Both the position numbers and the translations under genes were made by a program. From assembly GCF_015207735.1 (NCBI RefSeq), contig NZ_JADEWG010000013.1:1-64000 (forward strand): a stretch of DNA of 64,000 bases. The letters run 5' to 3'. Below are positions 1 to 8,885 of the stretch, one piece after another (the stretch's first letter is position 1; each line of letters starts with the position of its first letter). Below the pieces are notes generated by a model. The model saw only the letters and a list, made by a program, of their open reading frames with translations, searched no databases and had not been told where the DNA came from. This stretch comes from [Phormidium] sp. LEGE 05292. GTDB taxonomy: Bacteria > Cyanobacteriota > Cyanobacteriia > Cyanobacteriales > Aerosakkonemataceae.

Positions 1-76
1 GGACAAGGGGACAAGGGGACAAGGAGAATTTTTACTTCTGCCTTGTGCCTTGTGCCTTGTGCCTTGTGCCTTCTTC
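1..76. repeat. Short tandem repeats downstream of purH
   Basis: Three copies of the 8-mer GGACAAGG are followed, after a short AT spacer, by about five copies of the 7-mer TGCCTTG. The CAAGG and CCTTG cores are complementary, so the two arrays can fold on each other just past the purH stop codon. Such heptamer-type arrays recur in many spacers of this window and are typical of filamentous cyanobacterial genomes. A terminator role is possible but not shown. Confidence 0.8.
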
Positions 77-84
77 TAGTAGTG

Positions 85-1605
85 CTAATGGAGAAAATGA
101 CGGATACCTGTCAATACCATGACTATACCTAATTCATTAGCAGCTTTTATCGAATCATTATCGCGGAGACTTCCACCAGGTTGAACGATCGCCTTAATTC
201 CCGCTGCTGCTGCGGTTCTTACGGAATCATCAAAGGGGAAGAAACCATCACTAGCTAAGAAACCATTTTGGGCTTTTTCTCCGGCTTGTTCTAAAGCTAT
301 TTTAACCGAACCTACGCGATTCATTTGACCTGCACCAACACCAAGAGTAGTGCGGTCTTTTGTGACTACAATAGCATTAGATTTAACGTGCTTACAAACC
401 TTCCAAGCAAACAATAATTCTGCCAATTCTTCAGGAGTTGGTTGCTTGTCTGTCACCACTTTCCATTCACTAGTATTTTCTTGAGCATCATCGGAATTTT
501 GCACCAACAAACCACCAGCTATTACCTTAATTGTTTGTTTTGGCCCTGTTTTCAAATCTGCTAAAGTTAACACGCGCAAATTAGATTTTGCTGCTAATAT
601 TTCCTGTGCTGCTGGTTCACAACTTGGCGCAACTATACATTCTAAAAATGTTTTGGTTAAAGCTGTCGCTGTAGCTGCATCAATTGGTTGATTTAAAGCT
701 ACAATTCCGCCAAATGCCGAAGTAGCATCAGCATTAAAAGCCTTTTCATAAGCTTCAGCTAAACTATTACCTAAAGCTACACCGCAGGGATTAGTATGTT
801 TTAAAATTGCGGCGGCGGGGGTGTCGCTAAATTCAGCAATAATTCTTCTAGCAGCTTCCAAATCTACTAAATTGTTGTAACTTAATTCTTTACCTTGTAA
901 TTTAGTAGCAAATGTCCAACCAGTAGCAACGGTTCCTGTTTGATACCATGCAGCTGGTTGATGAGGATTTTCCCCGTAACGGAGGGGTTGCAACTGTTTT
1001 CCTGAAACATTAAAAAATGAATCATCAGTTGCTAAATAATTAGAAATAGCTAAATCGTAAGTAGAAGTATGTCTAAATGCTGCTAATGCACAAGCTTGAC
1101 GAAAAGCAAAACTTGGTTCTCCATTTTGCCGCAATTCTTCTACATAATTGTGGTATTGATCGGGATTCGATAATACTGTTAAATGAGCAAAGTTTTTCGC
1201 GGCGGCGCGAATCATTGCAGGGCCACCAATATCGATTTGTTCCACTGCTTCTGCTAAAGTTACATTAGGTTTGGCAATAGTTTGTTCAAAAGGATAAAGG
1301 TTGACTACTACCAAATCTATGGGGCGAATTTGGTGAGTTTCTAAATCGTTAATATCTTCTGGTAAATCTTTTCTAGCTAAAATACCTCCATGAATTCGAG
1401 GGTGGAGAGTTTTGACTCTTCCCCCTAAAATTTCGGGAAAACCTGTATAGTCAGAAACTTTTGTGACTGGTAAACCTGCTTCTTTTAAAGTAACAGCGGT
1501 TCCGCCACTGCTGATTAAATCAAATTGAAATTCTTCGACAAGAATTCGAGCAAAGTCTACTAATCCCGTTTTATCAGAGGTACTCAGCAGTGCTAGACGC
1601 GCCAT
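85..1605 (-). CDS. purH: Bifunctional AICAR transformylase / IMP cyclohydrolase
   Basis: This enzyme does the last two steps of purine synthesis: formylation of AICAR with 10-formyl-THF and closure to IMP in the cytoplasm. The N-terminal ~190 residues are the MGS-like IMP cyclohydrolase domain (SSGGTA, GGRVKTLHP). The rest is the transformylase domain, with RYGENPHQ near residue 208 and the catalytic KHTNPCG motif near residue 268. The 506-residue length is slightly under the usual ~510-530 but both domains are complete, ending in IRHFLH. The ATG start matches the family start MARLALLSTSDK. It appears monocistronic, and its 3' side ends in a short tandem repeat array. Confidence 0.97.
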   Translation of the reverse strand: MARLALLSTSDKTGLVDFARILVEEFQFDLISSGGTAVTLKEAGLPVTKVSDYTGFPEILGGRVKTLHPRIHGGILARKDLPEDINDLETHQIRPIDLVVVNLYPFEQTIAKPNVTLAEAVEQIDIGGPAMIRAAAKNFAHLTVLSNPDQYHNYVEELRQNGEPSFAFRQACALAAFRHTSTYDLAISNYLATDDSFFNVSGKQLQPLRYGENPHQPAAWYQTGTVATGWTFATKLQGKELSYNNLVDLEAARRIIAEFSDTPAAAILKHTNPCGVALGNSLAEAYEKAFNADATSAFGGIVALNQPIDAATATALTKTFLECIVAPSCEPAAQEILAAKSNLRVLTLADLKTGPKQTIKVIAGGLLVQNSDDAQENTSEWKVVTDKQPTPEELAELLFAWKVCKHVKSNAIVVTKDRTTLGVGAGQMNRVGSVKIALEQAGEKAQNGFLASDGFFPFDDSVRTAAAAGIKAIVQPGGSLRDNDSIKAANELGIVMVLTGIRHFLH

Positions 1606-1689
1606 GACCTTAAATTTTCCTATCGCTGATTGACCATTAGCGATCTTACCTGATAACCGGGAATTAGAAAGTTATTAATTTATTAAATG

Positions 1690-2940
1690 TTAGAAAATGT
1701 CGTCTAAGATGCGGGGATTTGTTAAGGTAATGTCATAAGTTTCTAAGCTTGCTTGTTTGCGTAACTTTAATAATTGCCTTGCTTGTAAGTCTGCATCCAA
1801 GTTAGCTAATGCTTGAGCTTCTTTATCTAGTAATGGTGATTGAGGGGCGTTTAATACTAGTGATCTAGCATTTTTGAGTAGTTTACTTGCTTTGTCGTAA
1901 TCGCCGCGATCGAGATGGCGTACTGCTTCTTTTTTCGCCCTAGCTACCATCATTAATAATGTTCTTTGTTGGACTTCTAAATGGGGAGGAAATTCACTTA
2001 TTGATGCTGAATTAATTACAGGTAAGCGCAGACTTGTCCAAACTTTTTGCAGTTCTTCCTCTTTGGGATTTTTCCAATTTAAGCGGAAATAGCACAAGTC
2101 TGTAGTTTGTGGTACTGGTGGAACTTGCAATTTTACCACCACTTCCATTGGATTACCCATAATTAAATTTGGTAACTGAAATCTGCCTCTTTGATCTGTT
2201 TCTAAATCGTTAAGTACGTCTTCAATTTCTACGGCTCCTTGCGGATCGATCGCTAAACTAACAGTATGTCCTACTGTTGCCATTAAATCTTGTAATTCAG
2301 TGCGGAAAATAATGGGCAATTTTTCGGGAGATTGGATGTAATAGTAGCCACCATTTCCGCGTTTTCCCATTGAGGTGAGTAAGTCTTCATCATAATGATT
2401 ACCGACACCCATTGTAGTTGTACTTACGCCATGTTGTGCTAAACCATAAACATCTGTAGCGATGACATAAGGATTGTTTTCGCCAATGCTGCTAAAGCCA
2501 TCTGAAAGTAAAATTACTCGGTTTAAATGTTGGGAGTTAAGATGTTTAATAACTTGGATTGCTCCGGCTTGCCAACCTGCGTGTAGAGCAGTTCCATATC
2601 CTGGTTGAATTTGTTGAATTTGATGAATAATATTAGCTTTGTCAACGGCAAATGTACTATCTACTAGGGTACAAACTGCGCGATCGAATACTACTACACT
2701 CACGCGATCGGTAATTAAAAGTTGCTGTACTGCATAACAAGCTGCTCTTTTCACATAATCGATTTTTCTCCCTTTCATGGAACTAGAGCGATCGATTACT
2801 AAGCATAAGTTTAAAGGTGGTCTTTGTAAGTCTTTTTCAGGTGCAGGCGGGATAATTCTAATTAGAACATCCAAATCTGATGGTACGTCTGAACAAATAG
2901 CAGCACGTAAGGGAATTAAGTCAATTTTTGGTACTTGCAT
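1690..2940 (-). CDS. VWA domain-containing protein
   Basis: A 416-residue protein with a von Willebrand factor A domain from about residue 44 to 220. The MIDAS motif is visible as DRSSS (residues ~50-54), with further metal-coordinating positions in the GTALHAGW and LLSDG segments, so metal-dependent protein binding is likely. The C-terminal half is a beta-rich region followed by a helical, Lys/Arg/Leu-rich tail. No signal peptide or membrane segment is seen, so it is probably cytoplasmic. The ATG start is backed by GGAG 8 nt upstream. Similar VWA proteins are common in cyanobacteria, but the partner is unknown and the neighbours do not indicate it. Confidence 0.85.
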   Translation of the reverse strand: MQVPKIDLIPLRAAICSDVPSDLDVLIRIIPPAPEKDLQRPPLNLCLVIDRSSSMKGRKIDYVKRAACYAVQQLLITDRVSVVVFDRAVCTLVDSTFAVDKANIIHQIQQIQPGYGTALHAGWQAGAIQVIKHLNSQHLNRVILLSDGFSSIGENNPYVIATDVYGLAQHGVSTTTMGVGNHYDEDLLTSMGKRGNGGYYYIQSPEKLPIIFRTELQDLMATVGHTVSLAIDPQGAVEIEDVLNDLETDQRGRFQLPNLIMGNPMEVVVKLQVPPVPQTTDLCYFRLNWKNPKEEELQKVWTSLRLPVINSASISEFPPHLEVQQRTLLMMVARAKKEAVRHLDRGDYDKASKLLKNARSLVLNAPQSPLLDKEAQALANLDADLQARQLLKLRKQASLETYDITLTNPRILDDIF

Positions 2941-3506
2941 CCACCGAACTCCATTGGAAACGAAAGGTAAAGATAAATTGAAACAAGAATATCAGCAATA
3001 GATATAAGAAACTACCCAAATAAATTGAGAAGTCTAAGGAAAATATGTTTAATTTTCTAGAAATTCCCATTAAAGAAATCATCGCAATATATTGCTGTAA
3101 GACATATATTGCTTCAGCAATCATTAGTAGATTTACCACCTGAAACTGATAAGTAATACTGACTAGTGAAATCCGTATAATTTCACTACAGGAAAGAGGC
3201 TTCACTGGCTAGTTCATCGTATTTCTACGGTCAATTTTACAAAAAAATATTCAGAAAGATACATTACATCAAGAAACTTCACTGAATCTTCATAAAAGTC
3301 TGGGTTAAGTGAATTTACGTAAGTGAGTTCCTTAAGATTGATTTAATAATATTGTAAAAATAAAAATATTCGATCGCCTAAACCTTTCACTTAAAACCCC
3401 TCAATTTTTATAAGTAAAATTTTTAATTTACCTCTGCTGATGCAAGATGTAGTGAAAATTCTTGGTCTAAAATCAAAGGCGTTAGTCTGAATTTAGGAGC
3501 AAACTT
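2941..3506. other. AT-rich spacer without a supported gene
   Basis: This is the divergent region between the VWA gene (minus) and the esterase gene (plus). It is very AT-rich. One hydrophobic minus-strand reading frame (2921-3205) crosses it but overlaps the VWA start and has no ribosome binding site, so it is not called. Nothing resembling a tRNA or a known RNA motif was seen. An AGGAG at 3495-3499 serves the esterase gene. Confidence 0.5.
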
Positions 3507-4136
3507 CTGTCTCTTCAAGTAATTTCCATTCCACCAACAACCGGACAAGCGCCGACTGGGGTGATTGTCGCTTTGCATGGCTGGGGTGCCAATGCAGAAG
3601 ATTTAGCTGACTTAGCACCTTTTTTGAACTTACCGGATTATCAGTTTCTCTTTCCTAATGCCCCCTTTCCCCACCCTTATTCATCAGTGGGAAGGGCTTG
3701 GTACGACTTTCAGCGAAATGAGGGTATACAAGAGAGTCGCCAACTTCTCACAGATTGGCTTTCTGCTTTGGAGAGTGAAACTGGTGTTCCCTTGTCGCGC
3801 ACTATTTTAAGTGGATTTTCCCAGGGCGGGGCGATGACGCTGGATGTGGGATTAAAATTACCGTTAGCTGGTTTAGTTAGTCTCAGTGGCTATTTGCATC
3901 CGATTACTCAGGGAATAAAACCTGATGCTTTTCCGCCAACCTTGATTGTTCACGGGACAAAGGATTCAATTGTTCCTATAACTGCTGGTCAAAATGCCAG
4001 GGATACATTAACGAATTTAGGGGTAGCGGTGCAGTATCAAGAGTTTAATATGGCGCATGAAGTTATACCAGCAGTCCTTAACTTAATGCGAAGTTTTGTG
4101 TTGCAGGTGATGTCTGTGGAAAGCTCTAAAGCTTGA
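3507..4136 (+). CDS. Alpha/beta hydrolase, carboxylesterase/phospholipase family
   Basis: A serine hydrolase of the carboxylesterase/phospholipase (PF02230) type. It shows the oxyanion-loop LHGWGANAEDL, the nucleophile elbow GFSQGG, the acid residue in HGTKDSIVP and the catalytic His in MAHEV. The first standard start is GTG at 3561 (191 aa), but that would remove the first beta strand. The frame stays open upstream to a stop at 3483-3485 and reads SLQVISIPPTTGQAPTG, which looks like the normal N-terminus of this family. AGGAG at 3495-3499 sits 7 nt before a CTG at 3507, so that CTG may be the true start (209 aa). The substrate is unknown; it is probably cytoplasmic. Confidence 0.82.
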   Translation: MSLQVISIPPTTGQAPTGVIVALHGWGANAEDLADLAPFLNLPDYQFLFPNAPFPHPYSSVGRAWYDFQRNEGIQESRQLLTDWLSALESETGVPLSRTILSGFSQGGAMTLDVGLKLPLAGLVSLSGYLHPITQGIKPDAFPPTLIVHGTKDSIVPITAGQNARDTLTNLGVAVQYQEFNMAHEVIPAVLNLMRSFVLQVMSVESSKA

Positions 4137-4313
4137 GGAAAAAGGTATCTGCGCCTTATTGCAAATAATTGGTAATTATTTACGCATACTGAGGTAAGGG
4201 TAAGATAGTAGCGGTAACTGTATTTTCACCAGTTGACCAATTTTTTAGAGGGAAGGTTGCAGATTGCAGATTGTTGTGACTATATGGTTCACCCTTAAGT
4301 GATCTAATCAGTC

Positions 4314-4348
4314 CGAAATCCGAAATCTAAAATCTAAAATCTAAGATT
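4314..4348 (+). repeat. Heptamer tandem repeat
   Basis: Five heptamers in a row drift from CGAAATC to TAAAATC to TAAGATT. The array lies in the 247-bp spacer between the esterase and the DUF2555 gene. A weaker GCAGATT pair lies just upstream near 4258. This is the same style of short tandem repeat seen at 15237 and 59482. Confidence 0.8.
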
Positions 4349-4383
4349 GATTGACTCTACGCTGGGACGGGAGGTGCCGAGAG

Positions 4384-4596
4384 ATGACAACAGCAAGCAT
4401 TGTGAAGCGCGATATAGCTGCTATGACTCCAGCAGATGTAGCTGAATTAGCGGCACGTTTAGAGCAGGATGATTACATTAATGTGTTTGAAGGACTGGAT
4501 GATTGGCATCTGCTAAGGGCGATCGCCTTTCAGCGTCCAGAGTTAATTGAACCTTACATTCATCTGTTAGATATGGAAGCTTATGATGAAGCCTGA
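4384..4596 (+). CDS. DUF2555-like small cyanobacterial protein
   Basis: A 70-residue acidic protein with no membrane segment. The core runs MTPADVAELAARLEQDDY, then an FEGLDDWHLLRAIAF segment and an ending in LLDMEAYDEA, which I recognise as the DUF2555 type found almost only in cyanobacteria. An upstream in-frame ATG at 4351 exists, but ATG 4384 is chosen because GGGAGG lies about 10 nt before it and the family begins near MTTAS. The function is not known. It lies upstream of coaBC on the same strand, separated by 118 bp that include G/A-rich repeat sequence, so co-transcription is uncertain. Confidence 0.72.
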   Translation: MTTASIVKRDIAAMTPADVAELAARLEQDDYINVFEGLDDWHLLRAIAFQRPELIEPYIHLLDMEAYDEA

Positions 4597-4714
4597 GAAA
4601 GAAAGGCAGAGGGTAGAAGGCAGAAGGGAAGAGGGTTTTAGTTAAGTTTACTATTCCTGACATACTTCTATTTATTTACGCCTTTCTACTGACATCTAAA
4701 TTCCTCAATCTAAA

Positions 4715-5911
4715 ATGGCAAAGGTTCTGATTGGCATTGGCGGTGGAATTGCTGCTTATAAAGTCTGCGAAGTAGTTTCTGCATTGGCAAAATCAGGGGT
4801 CGAGGTAAAGGTTATTTTAACTGCTGCGGCTTGTGAATTTATCACACCCTTGACCCTAGCTACTCTTTCTCGAAATCCCGCTTTTACAGATCGAGATTTT
4901 TGGCAATCAAATCATGGTCGTCCGCTACATATTGAAATAGGTGAATGGGCGGATGTTTTTGTTATTGCGCCTTTGACTGCGAATAGTTTAGCAAAACTCG
5001 CTCATGGCTTTGCTGATAATTTATTAACTAATACTGTGTTGGCTTCTATTTGTCCAATTTTGTTAGCGCCTGCAATGAACACGGATATGTGGGAACAGTT
5101 GACAGTGCAGCGCAATTGGCAAGAGATTTTTCTAAACCAAAGATATCATAGTGTAGGGCCAGGGGCGGGGATTTTAGCTTGCGATCGCATTGGTTACGGT
5201 CGCATGGCTGAACCTTCAGAAATTATCGCATATATTAAAAGTTTATTACACACTAAAGGCAAGAAAGATTTAACCGGAAAACGAGTTTTAATTAGTGCTG
5301 GTGGAACGAGAGAATTTTTAGATCCAGTGCGATTTATTGGGAATCCTTCGACTGGCAAAATGGGATTAGCTTTAGCAACAGCAGCGTTGCATCGAGGTGG
5401 ATCAGTTACGTTAGTTCACGCACCAATAAATGGGGAAATTCCATTAGGTGTAAAAAGCGTGGGAGTGACTAGCGCCGCCGAAATGCAAAAGGCAATGTTA
5501 GACTCTTTTCCTAGTGCTGATTTAATTATTATGTCAGCAGCGGTGGCAGATGTGAAACCTGCTAATTATGCCAGTGAAAAGTTACCGAAAAAATCTCTTC
5601 CTACTTCTTTAGATTTGGAGTTTGTGCCTGATATTGTTGCCCAGTTAGGTAATTTAAAACAACCTCATCAAAAGTTAATTGGTTTTGCGGCTCAAACTGG
5701 GGATATTGTAACACCTGCATTGGAGAAGTTAAAGCGGAAAAAACTGGATGCGATCGCAGCTAATCCCATTGATAAATTAAACAGTGGTTTTGCCAGTGAT
5801 AACAACCAAGCAATTTTATTAGATTCTCAAGGTAGACAAGTAGAAATTCCCCCATGTTCTAAATTAGAAATGGCGCATCTTTTGTATGATTTCGTTCAAG
5901 AGTTAGGCTAG
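4715..5911 (+). CDS. coaBC: Bifunctional phosphopantothenoylcysteine decarboxylase / phosphopantothenate-cysteine ligase
   Basis: This cytoplasmic enzyme carries out two coenzyme A steps: it joins cysteine to 4'-phosphopantothenate and then decarboxylates the product with FMN. The CoaC part (1 to ~180) shows the catalytic His in [10 protein letters not shown] near residue 75, the PAMNTDMW motif near residue 128 and the lid Cys in [16 protein letters not shown]. The CoaB part (~187-398) shows [31 protein letters not shown] and a lysine-rich KLKRKK segment. The length of 398 is normal for a fused Dfp protein. The next gene starts 6 nt after its stop, so the two are likely co-transcribed. Confidence 0.97.
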   Translation: MAKVLIGIGGGIAAYKVCEVVSALAKSGVEVKVILTAAACEFITPLTLATLSRNPAFTDRDFWQSNHGRPLHIEIGEWADVFVIAPLTANSLAKLAHGFADNLLTNTVLASICPILLAPAMNTDMWEQLTVQRNWQEIFLNQRYHSVGPGAGILACDRIGYGRMAEPSEIIAYIKSLLHTKGKKDLTGKRVLISAGGTREFLDPVRFIGNPSTGKMGLALATAALHRGGSVTLVHAPINGEIPLGVKSVGVTSAAEMQKAMLDSFPSADLIIMSAAVADVKPANYASEKLPKKSLPTSLDLEFVPDIVAQLGNLKQPHQKLIGFAAQTGDIVTPALEKLKRKKLDAIAANPIDKLNSGFASDNNQAILLDSQGRQVEIPPCSKLEMAHLLYDFVQELG

Positions 5912-5917
5912 GTTTTT

Positions 5918-6436
5918 ATGACGCAGGAACTCACAGATTTAAGAAATAGCATCCTTGAAGGTCGTTACGAAGATGCTTTGGCACTTGTTGATGAGTTGGA
6001 AGGAATGAGTAAACTAGCAGTTTTACGTAATATCCAATCTTTTCTCGATCGGATAATGATTCATTTGATTAAAAACCAAATTGAACAGCGTTTAACCAAT
6101 TCTTGGGTTGCTTCAATTTCTGATTCTGTTGTGCAAATTAAACGTCTAAATTTAAAGGAAAACAAAACTTCCTGTTACGTAAAAGAAGATGAGTGGGAAT
6201 CAATGCTAGAAGAAGCAGTATCAGATGCAATTCGTCCAGCAAGTGTAGAAGTGTTAAATGGGAAATTGAAACCAGCGCAACTTTCAAATATGCTGGATAA
6301 AATCCAATTAATTAACATAGCAAAACAGTTACTTATGCTAACTTATGAGCATTCAGTAACCGCTTTACCCGATATTATCGATCGATATTTAATTCAGTTA
6401 CCTGGTGGTGAAGATTGGCTGGAAGGTAGAGAATAA
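5918..6436 (+). CDS. DUF29-like helical protein
   Basis: A 172-residue, mainly helical protein without signal peptide or membrane segment. The motif pattern ILEGRYEDALALVDELEGM, then a long helix with LIHLIKNQIEQR and a TNSW segment, is like the DUF29 family that is greatly expanded in cyanobacteria. It ends in YLIQLPGGEDW. Its function is unknown; some DUF29 proteins sit near mobile or toxin-antitoxin genes, but that is not evident here. It follows coaBC by 6 nt and faces the gene ending at 6443 with only 6 nt between the two stops. Confidence 0.65.
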   Translation: MTQELTDLRNSILEGRYEDALALVDELEGMSKLAVLRNIQSFLDRIMIHLIKNQIEQRLTNSWVASISDSVVQIKRLNLKENKTSCYVKEDEWESMLEEAVSDAIRPASVEVLNGKLKPAQLSNMLDKIQLINIAKQLLMLTYEHSVTALPDIIDRYLIQLPGGEDWLEGRE

Positions 6437-6442
6437 TATGAT

Positions 6443-7375
6443 TTATCTTGTACTAGTTATTTGATTCCAAGCTTGGATCACTTCTCGCAAAGATTTCGGC
6501 AATTCACTTTGCACAATATCAGCGTAACGAACAGTACCAGATGAACTAATTAAAGTCACAGTAATATAATCAGCAGCGCCGCTTGGTGCAGGGTAACTCA
6601 AACCATTATATTGCGACAATGGCAGACGGTTTAATAATTTTTGAAATTGGCGCAATTGTTGAGGAGAAATTTTTTTTACGCTGCGTTCTGAATCATTAGC
6701 ATCGCCAATTCTCACTCGCATTAATGACCCATCCTTCATTAAAGTAGTTTGATAAGTACGTCCAGCAAAACCACCACTAGAAATAGCTTGAAACATTATA
6801 CCTTTATCTAAAGCTGGTGGTAGTTCGCTGCTAGGAATTTGTGATGGTTTAGGAGTCGCAGCAATCAGCGTTTCATTACTGATAAATTGCAATGATTTGG
6901 AAGAATTCAAAGAGATATTCTGAGTTTCTAACCGGATATTTCTACCACTATTATCAGTACGATACACCCAAGTTTTTTGACCATCAGTTACAGTAATTCG
7001 CCATCCAGGAACTAATGCTTGAGTACATATTTGATCGGGTTCAGCAATACCTAAACAACCATTAGGCCAAGTTTCTTGTTTATAATCAGTAATCTTCAGC
7101 TTTCCGGGAGGAATTCCGGTACGTTTAGATAAGTCTTTTTTGACAGCATTAGCGACGGTAGCAGGTAAACTATTGGATTGATTTTGGCTAACAAAAGTGC
7201 CTCTAGTATTAACAAATTCGCTATTAACTTGCTCACTACTTTCTGAGTAAGCAGCAGCAGAATTAATCATAGTTAAATTGGCACTTAAAGAAAAGATTGC
7301 AGCTAATACAAAAGTTGGGAAAACGCGCCCTTTAATGGTGGGACTTGTTGTAAATTGATGAGTAAAATGTTTCAT
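6443..7375 (-). CDS. Exported protein with cyanobacterial WVYRT module
   Basis: A 310-residue protein with a basic N-terminus and a hydrophobic segment ending in an AAA-type cleavage site near residue 42, so it is probably exported. Residues ~70-155 form a module with LSKRTGIPPGKLKI, a Cys pair in NGCLG and ICTQ, PGWRITV and WVYRTDNSG. The same module makes up the gene at 11141-11644. The C-terminal ~115 residues are a separate region rich in beta strands (SGGFAGRTYQ, MKDGSL, LNRLPLSQYNG), resembling uncharacterised protease-inhibitor-like domains. The function is unknown. It is convergent with 5918-6436 and appears monocistronic. Confidence 0.8.
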   Translation of the reverse strand: MKHFTHQFTTSPTIKGRVFPTFVLAAIFSLSANLTMINSAAAYSESSEQVNSEFVNTRGTFVSQNQSNSLPATVANAVKKDLSKRTGIPPGKLKITDYKQETWPNGCLGIAEPDQICTQALVPGWRITVTDGQKTWVYRTDNSGRNIRLETQNISLNSSKSLQFISNETLIAATPKPSQIPSSELPPALDKGIMFQAISSGGFAGRTYQTTLMKDGSLMRVRIGDANDSERSVKKISPQQLRQFQKLLNRLPLSQYNGLSYPAPSGAADYITVTLISSSGTVRYADIVQSELPKSLREVIQAWNQITSTR

Positions 7376-7559
7376 GGTAGTGTGGAAAAGTTTTAATTAT
7401 GTAAGTTGGCGATGTATCACTCGTCTACTTACAAACTCTAGACGCTATCACCCCATTCCTGAGTTCCCGGAAATTATTCCTCCCCAAGGAGTATGGCTGA
7501 GAATTGCCGATTAATTAAGATGTCAGAGTAAACATCAGGTAGAAACTAAGGGACTTGAA

Positions 7560-7964
7560 GTGATTAAAGTTACTCAAACTTGGCGGCTGATTTGCCAAAT
7601 ATTTGTCACCGGATTGTTGCTTATTAACATTTGGATGTTCAACGCACCAACTGCAACCGCAGCGGCTAATACTCCTCACGAAGAGACTAATCTCACTCAA
7701 GGAGATTCTAACGTTTCTAAAGCTAGGATAAAACGGATTGACGCTATTGCTGAATGCAGAAAATATTTAGACCAAGGAAATAATAGTAGCACTGCCAATT
7801 TAGACAGACCTTTAGATAAAATGGGAAACGATCGCTTAGTGGGAGCTCTAAAAGCGACAGATAACCCGAATCCGACAGAAGCAGAAGTCGCCTTTAAGCG
7901 TTGTCTGGAAGCGAACAAGATTGTACCTACGCCTACGGAAAGCGATCGCTCTCATATTCTATAA
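7560..7964 (+). CDS. Small exported hypothetical protein
   Basis: A 134-residue protein starting with GTG, with AAGGGA about 5 nt upstream. Residues ~8-38 form a signal peptide (VTGLLLINIWM core, ATAAANT cleavage region). The mature part is charged and helical, with two Cys (AECRKY and KRCLE) in similar settings about 55 residues apart that could form a disulfide in an oxidising compartment. I do not recognise a named family. It lies 24 nt upstream of msrA on the same strand, which suggests a shared transcript and perhaps a role in the same oxidising compartment, but this is inference. Confidence 0.7.
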   Translation: MIKVTQTWRLICQIFVTGLLLINIWMFNAPTATAAANTPHEETNLTQGDSNVSKARIKRIDAIAECRKYLDQGNNSSTANLDRPLDKMGNDRLVGALKATDNPNPTEAEVAFKRCLEANKIVPTPTESDRSHIL

Positions 7965-7988
7965 TTACTTTAGCTAAAACAGAAAAAC

Positions 7989-8468
7989 ATGGAAAAAGCC
8001 ACTTTTGCTGCTGGTTGTTTTTGGGGAGTTGAAGACACTTTTCGTCAAGTTAAAGGCGTTATTTCCACAGCAGTTGGTTACACAGGTGGACATTTTCCTA
8101 ACCCTTGTCATTTAGATGTTTGTGCTAGAATTACGGGTCATGCAGAATCAGTACAAATCGAGTATGACCCGTCACAAATTACTTATAATCAATTATTAGA
8201 AATATTTTGGAATTGTCACGATCCAACCCAATTAAATCGACAAGGGCCCGATCGAGGCGAACAATACAGATCTGTTATATTCTTTCATACCCCAGAACAG
8301 GAAACTGCTGCCCAAGCCTCTAAACAAAAATTGCAAATATCCGGGAAATATGATAAAGATATTGTCACAGAAATAAAACCTGTTGGGGAATTTTATTTAG
8401 CAGCAGAAGAACACCAACAATATTTTGCCAAGAAAAGGCAAAAAAGCAGTAATTACCAAGCTTTATAA
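7989..8468 (+). CDS. msrA: Peptide-methionine (S)-S-oxide reductase
   Basis: This enzyme reduces the S-epimer of methionine sulfoxide in proteins, using thioredoxin to regenerate its cysteine. The active-site GCFWG motif is at residues 9-13. Family signatures [26 protein letters not shown] and [10 protein letters not shown] follow in normal order. There is no signal peptide, so it should be cytoplasmic. The 159-residue length is that of the short MsrA class; the extra Cys residues at NPCHLDVC could act in resolving. It lies 24 nt after the small exported protein gene. Confidence 0.96.
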   Translation: MEKATFAAGCFWGVEDTFRQVKGVISTAVGYTGGHFPNPCHLDVCARITGHAESVQIEYDPSQITYNQLLEIFWNCHDPTQLNRQGPDRGEQYRSVIFFHTPEQETAAQASKQKLQISGKYDKDIVTEIKPVGEFYLAAEEHQQYFAKKRQKSSNYQAL

Positions 8469-8885
8469 ATTTAAGCTGAGTAGTTGAATATTTCTAGATA
8501 ACGCAAGTCGCTAGTTATTAATTCTTTCGGAGTTCCCCCCTTATTAAGGGGGGCGGAGGGGGGATCAAAAGGGGGGCTAAGAAAGAGACAGACTTGTAAC
8601 TAGCAACTTGAGTTAGATCTCAGGATCATAACCTTTGCTATAGCCAAGGTTTTTTAGCCAAGAATCAAAATTTTCTGCTTACTAAAAAACTTTTAATGGT
8701 AATCTACTGATTGTTTCCCATTACACCAACCAAGTTATCCAACTCTCAAGTCGATTGTAACTAAGAACTAGCATGATTCTCAACACAAGCTGAGAAAGGG
8801 TTTTTTGGGTGCAAAAACCCCGTTTCTGAAACTGTAAGTATTACCTGAAAATTCCTTTCGATGAGGTGTGCGCGGAGTGAAAAAT
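8469..8885. other. Spacer with a G/C-run palindrome
   Basis: This 417-bp spacer between msrA and the SLH protein gene holds a palindrome at 8535-8553, six C, TTATTAA, six G, followed by more G-runs up to about 8577. Elements of this style are scattered in many cyanobacterial genomes. No open frame with a ribosome binding site, tRNA or known riboswitch was found. The rest is AT-rich and probably carries the promoter of the gene at 8886. Confidence 0.55.

Noticed and set aside
2921-3205. 94-residue hydrophobic open frame on the minus strand
   Set aside because: It overlaps the well-supported start of the VWA gene, has no ribosome binding site before its GTG, and its hydrophobicity follows from AT-rich sequence.
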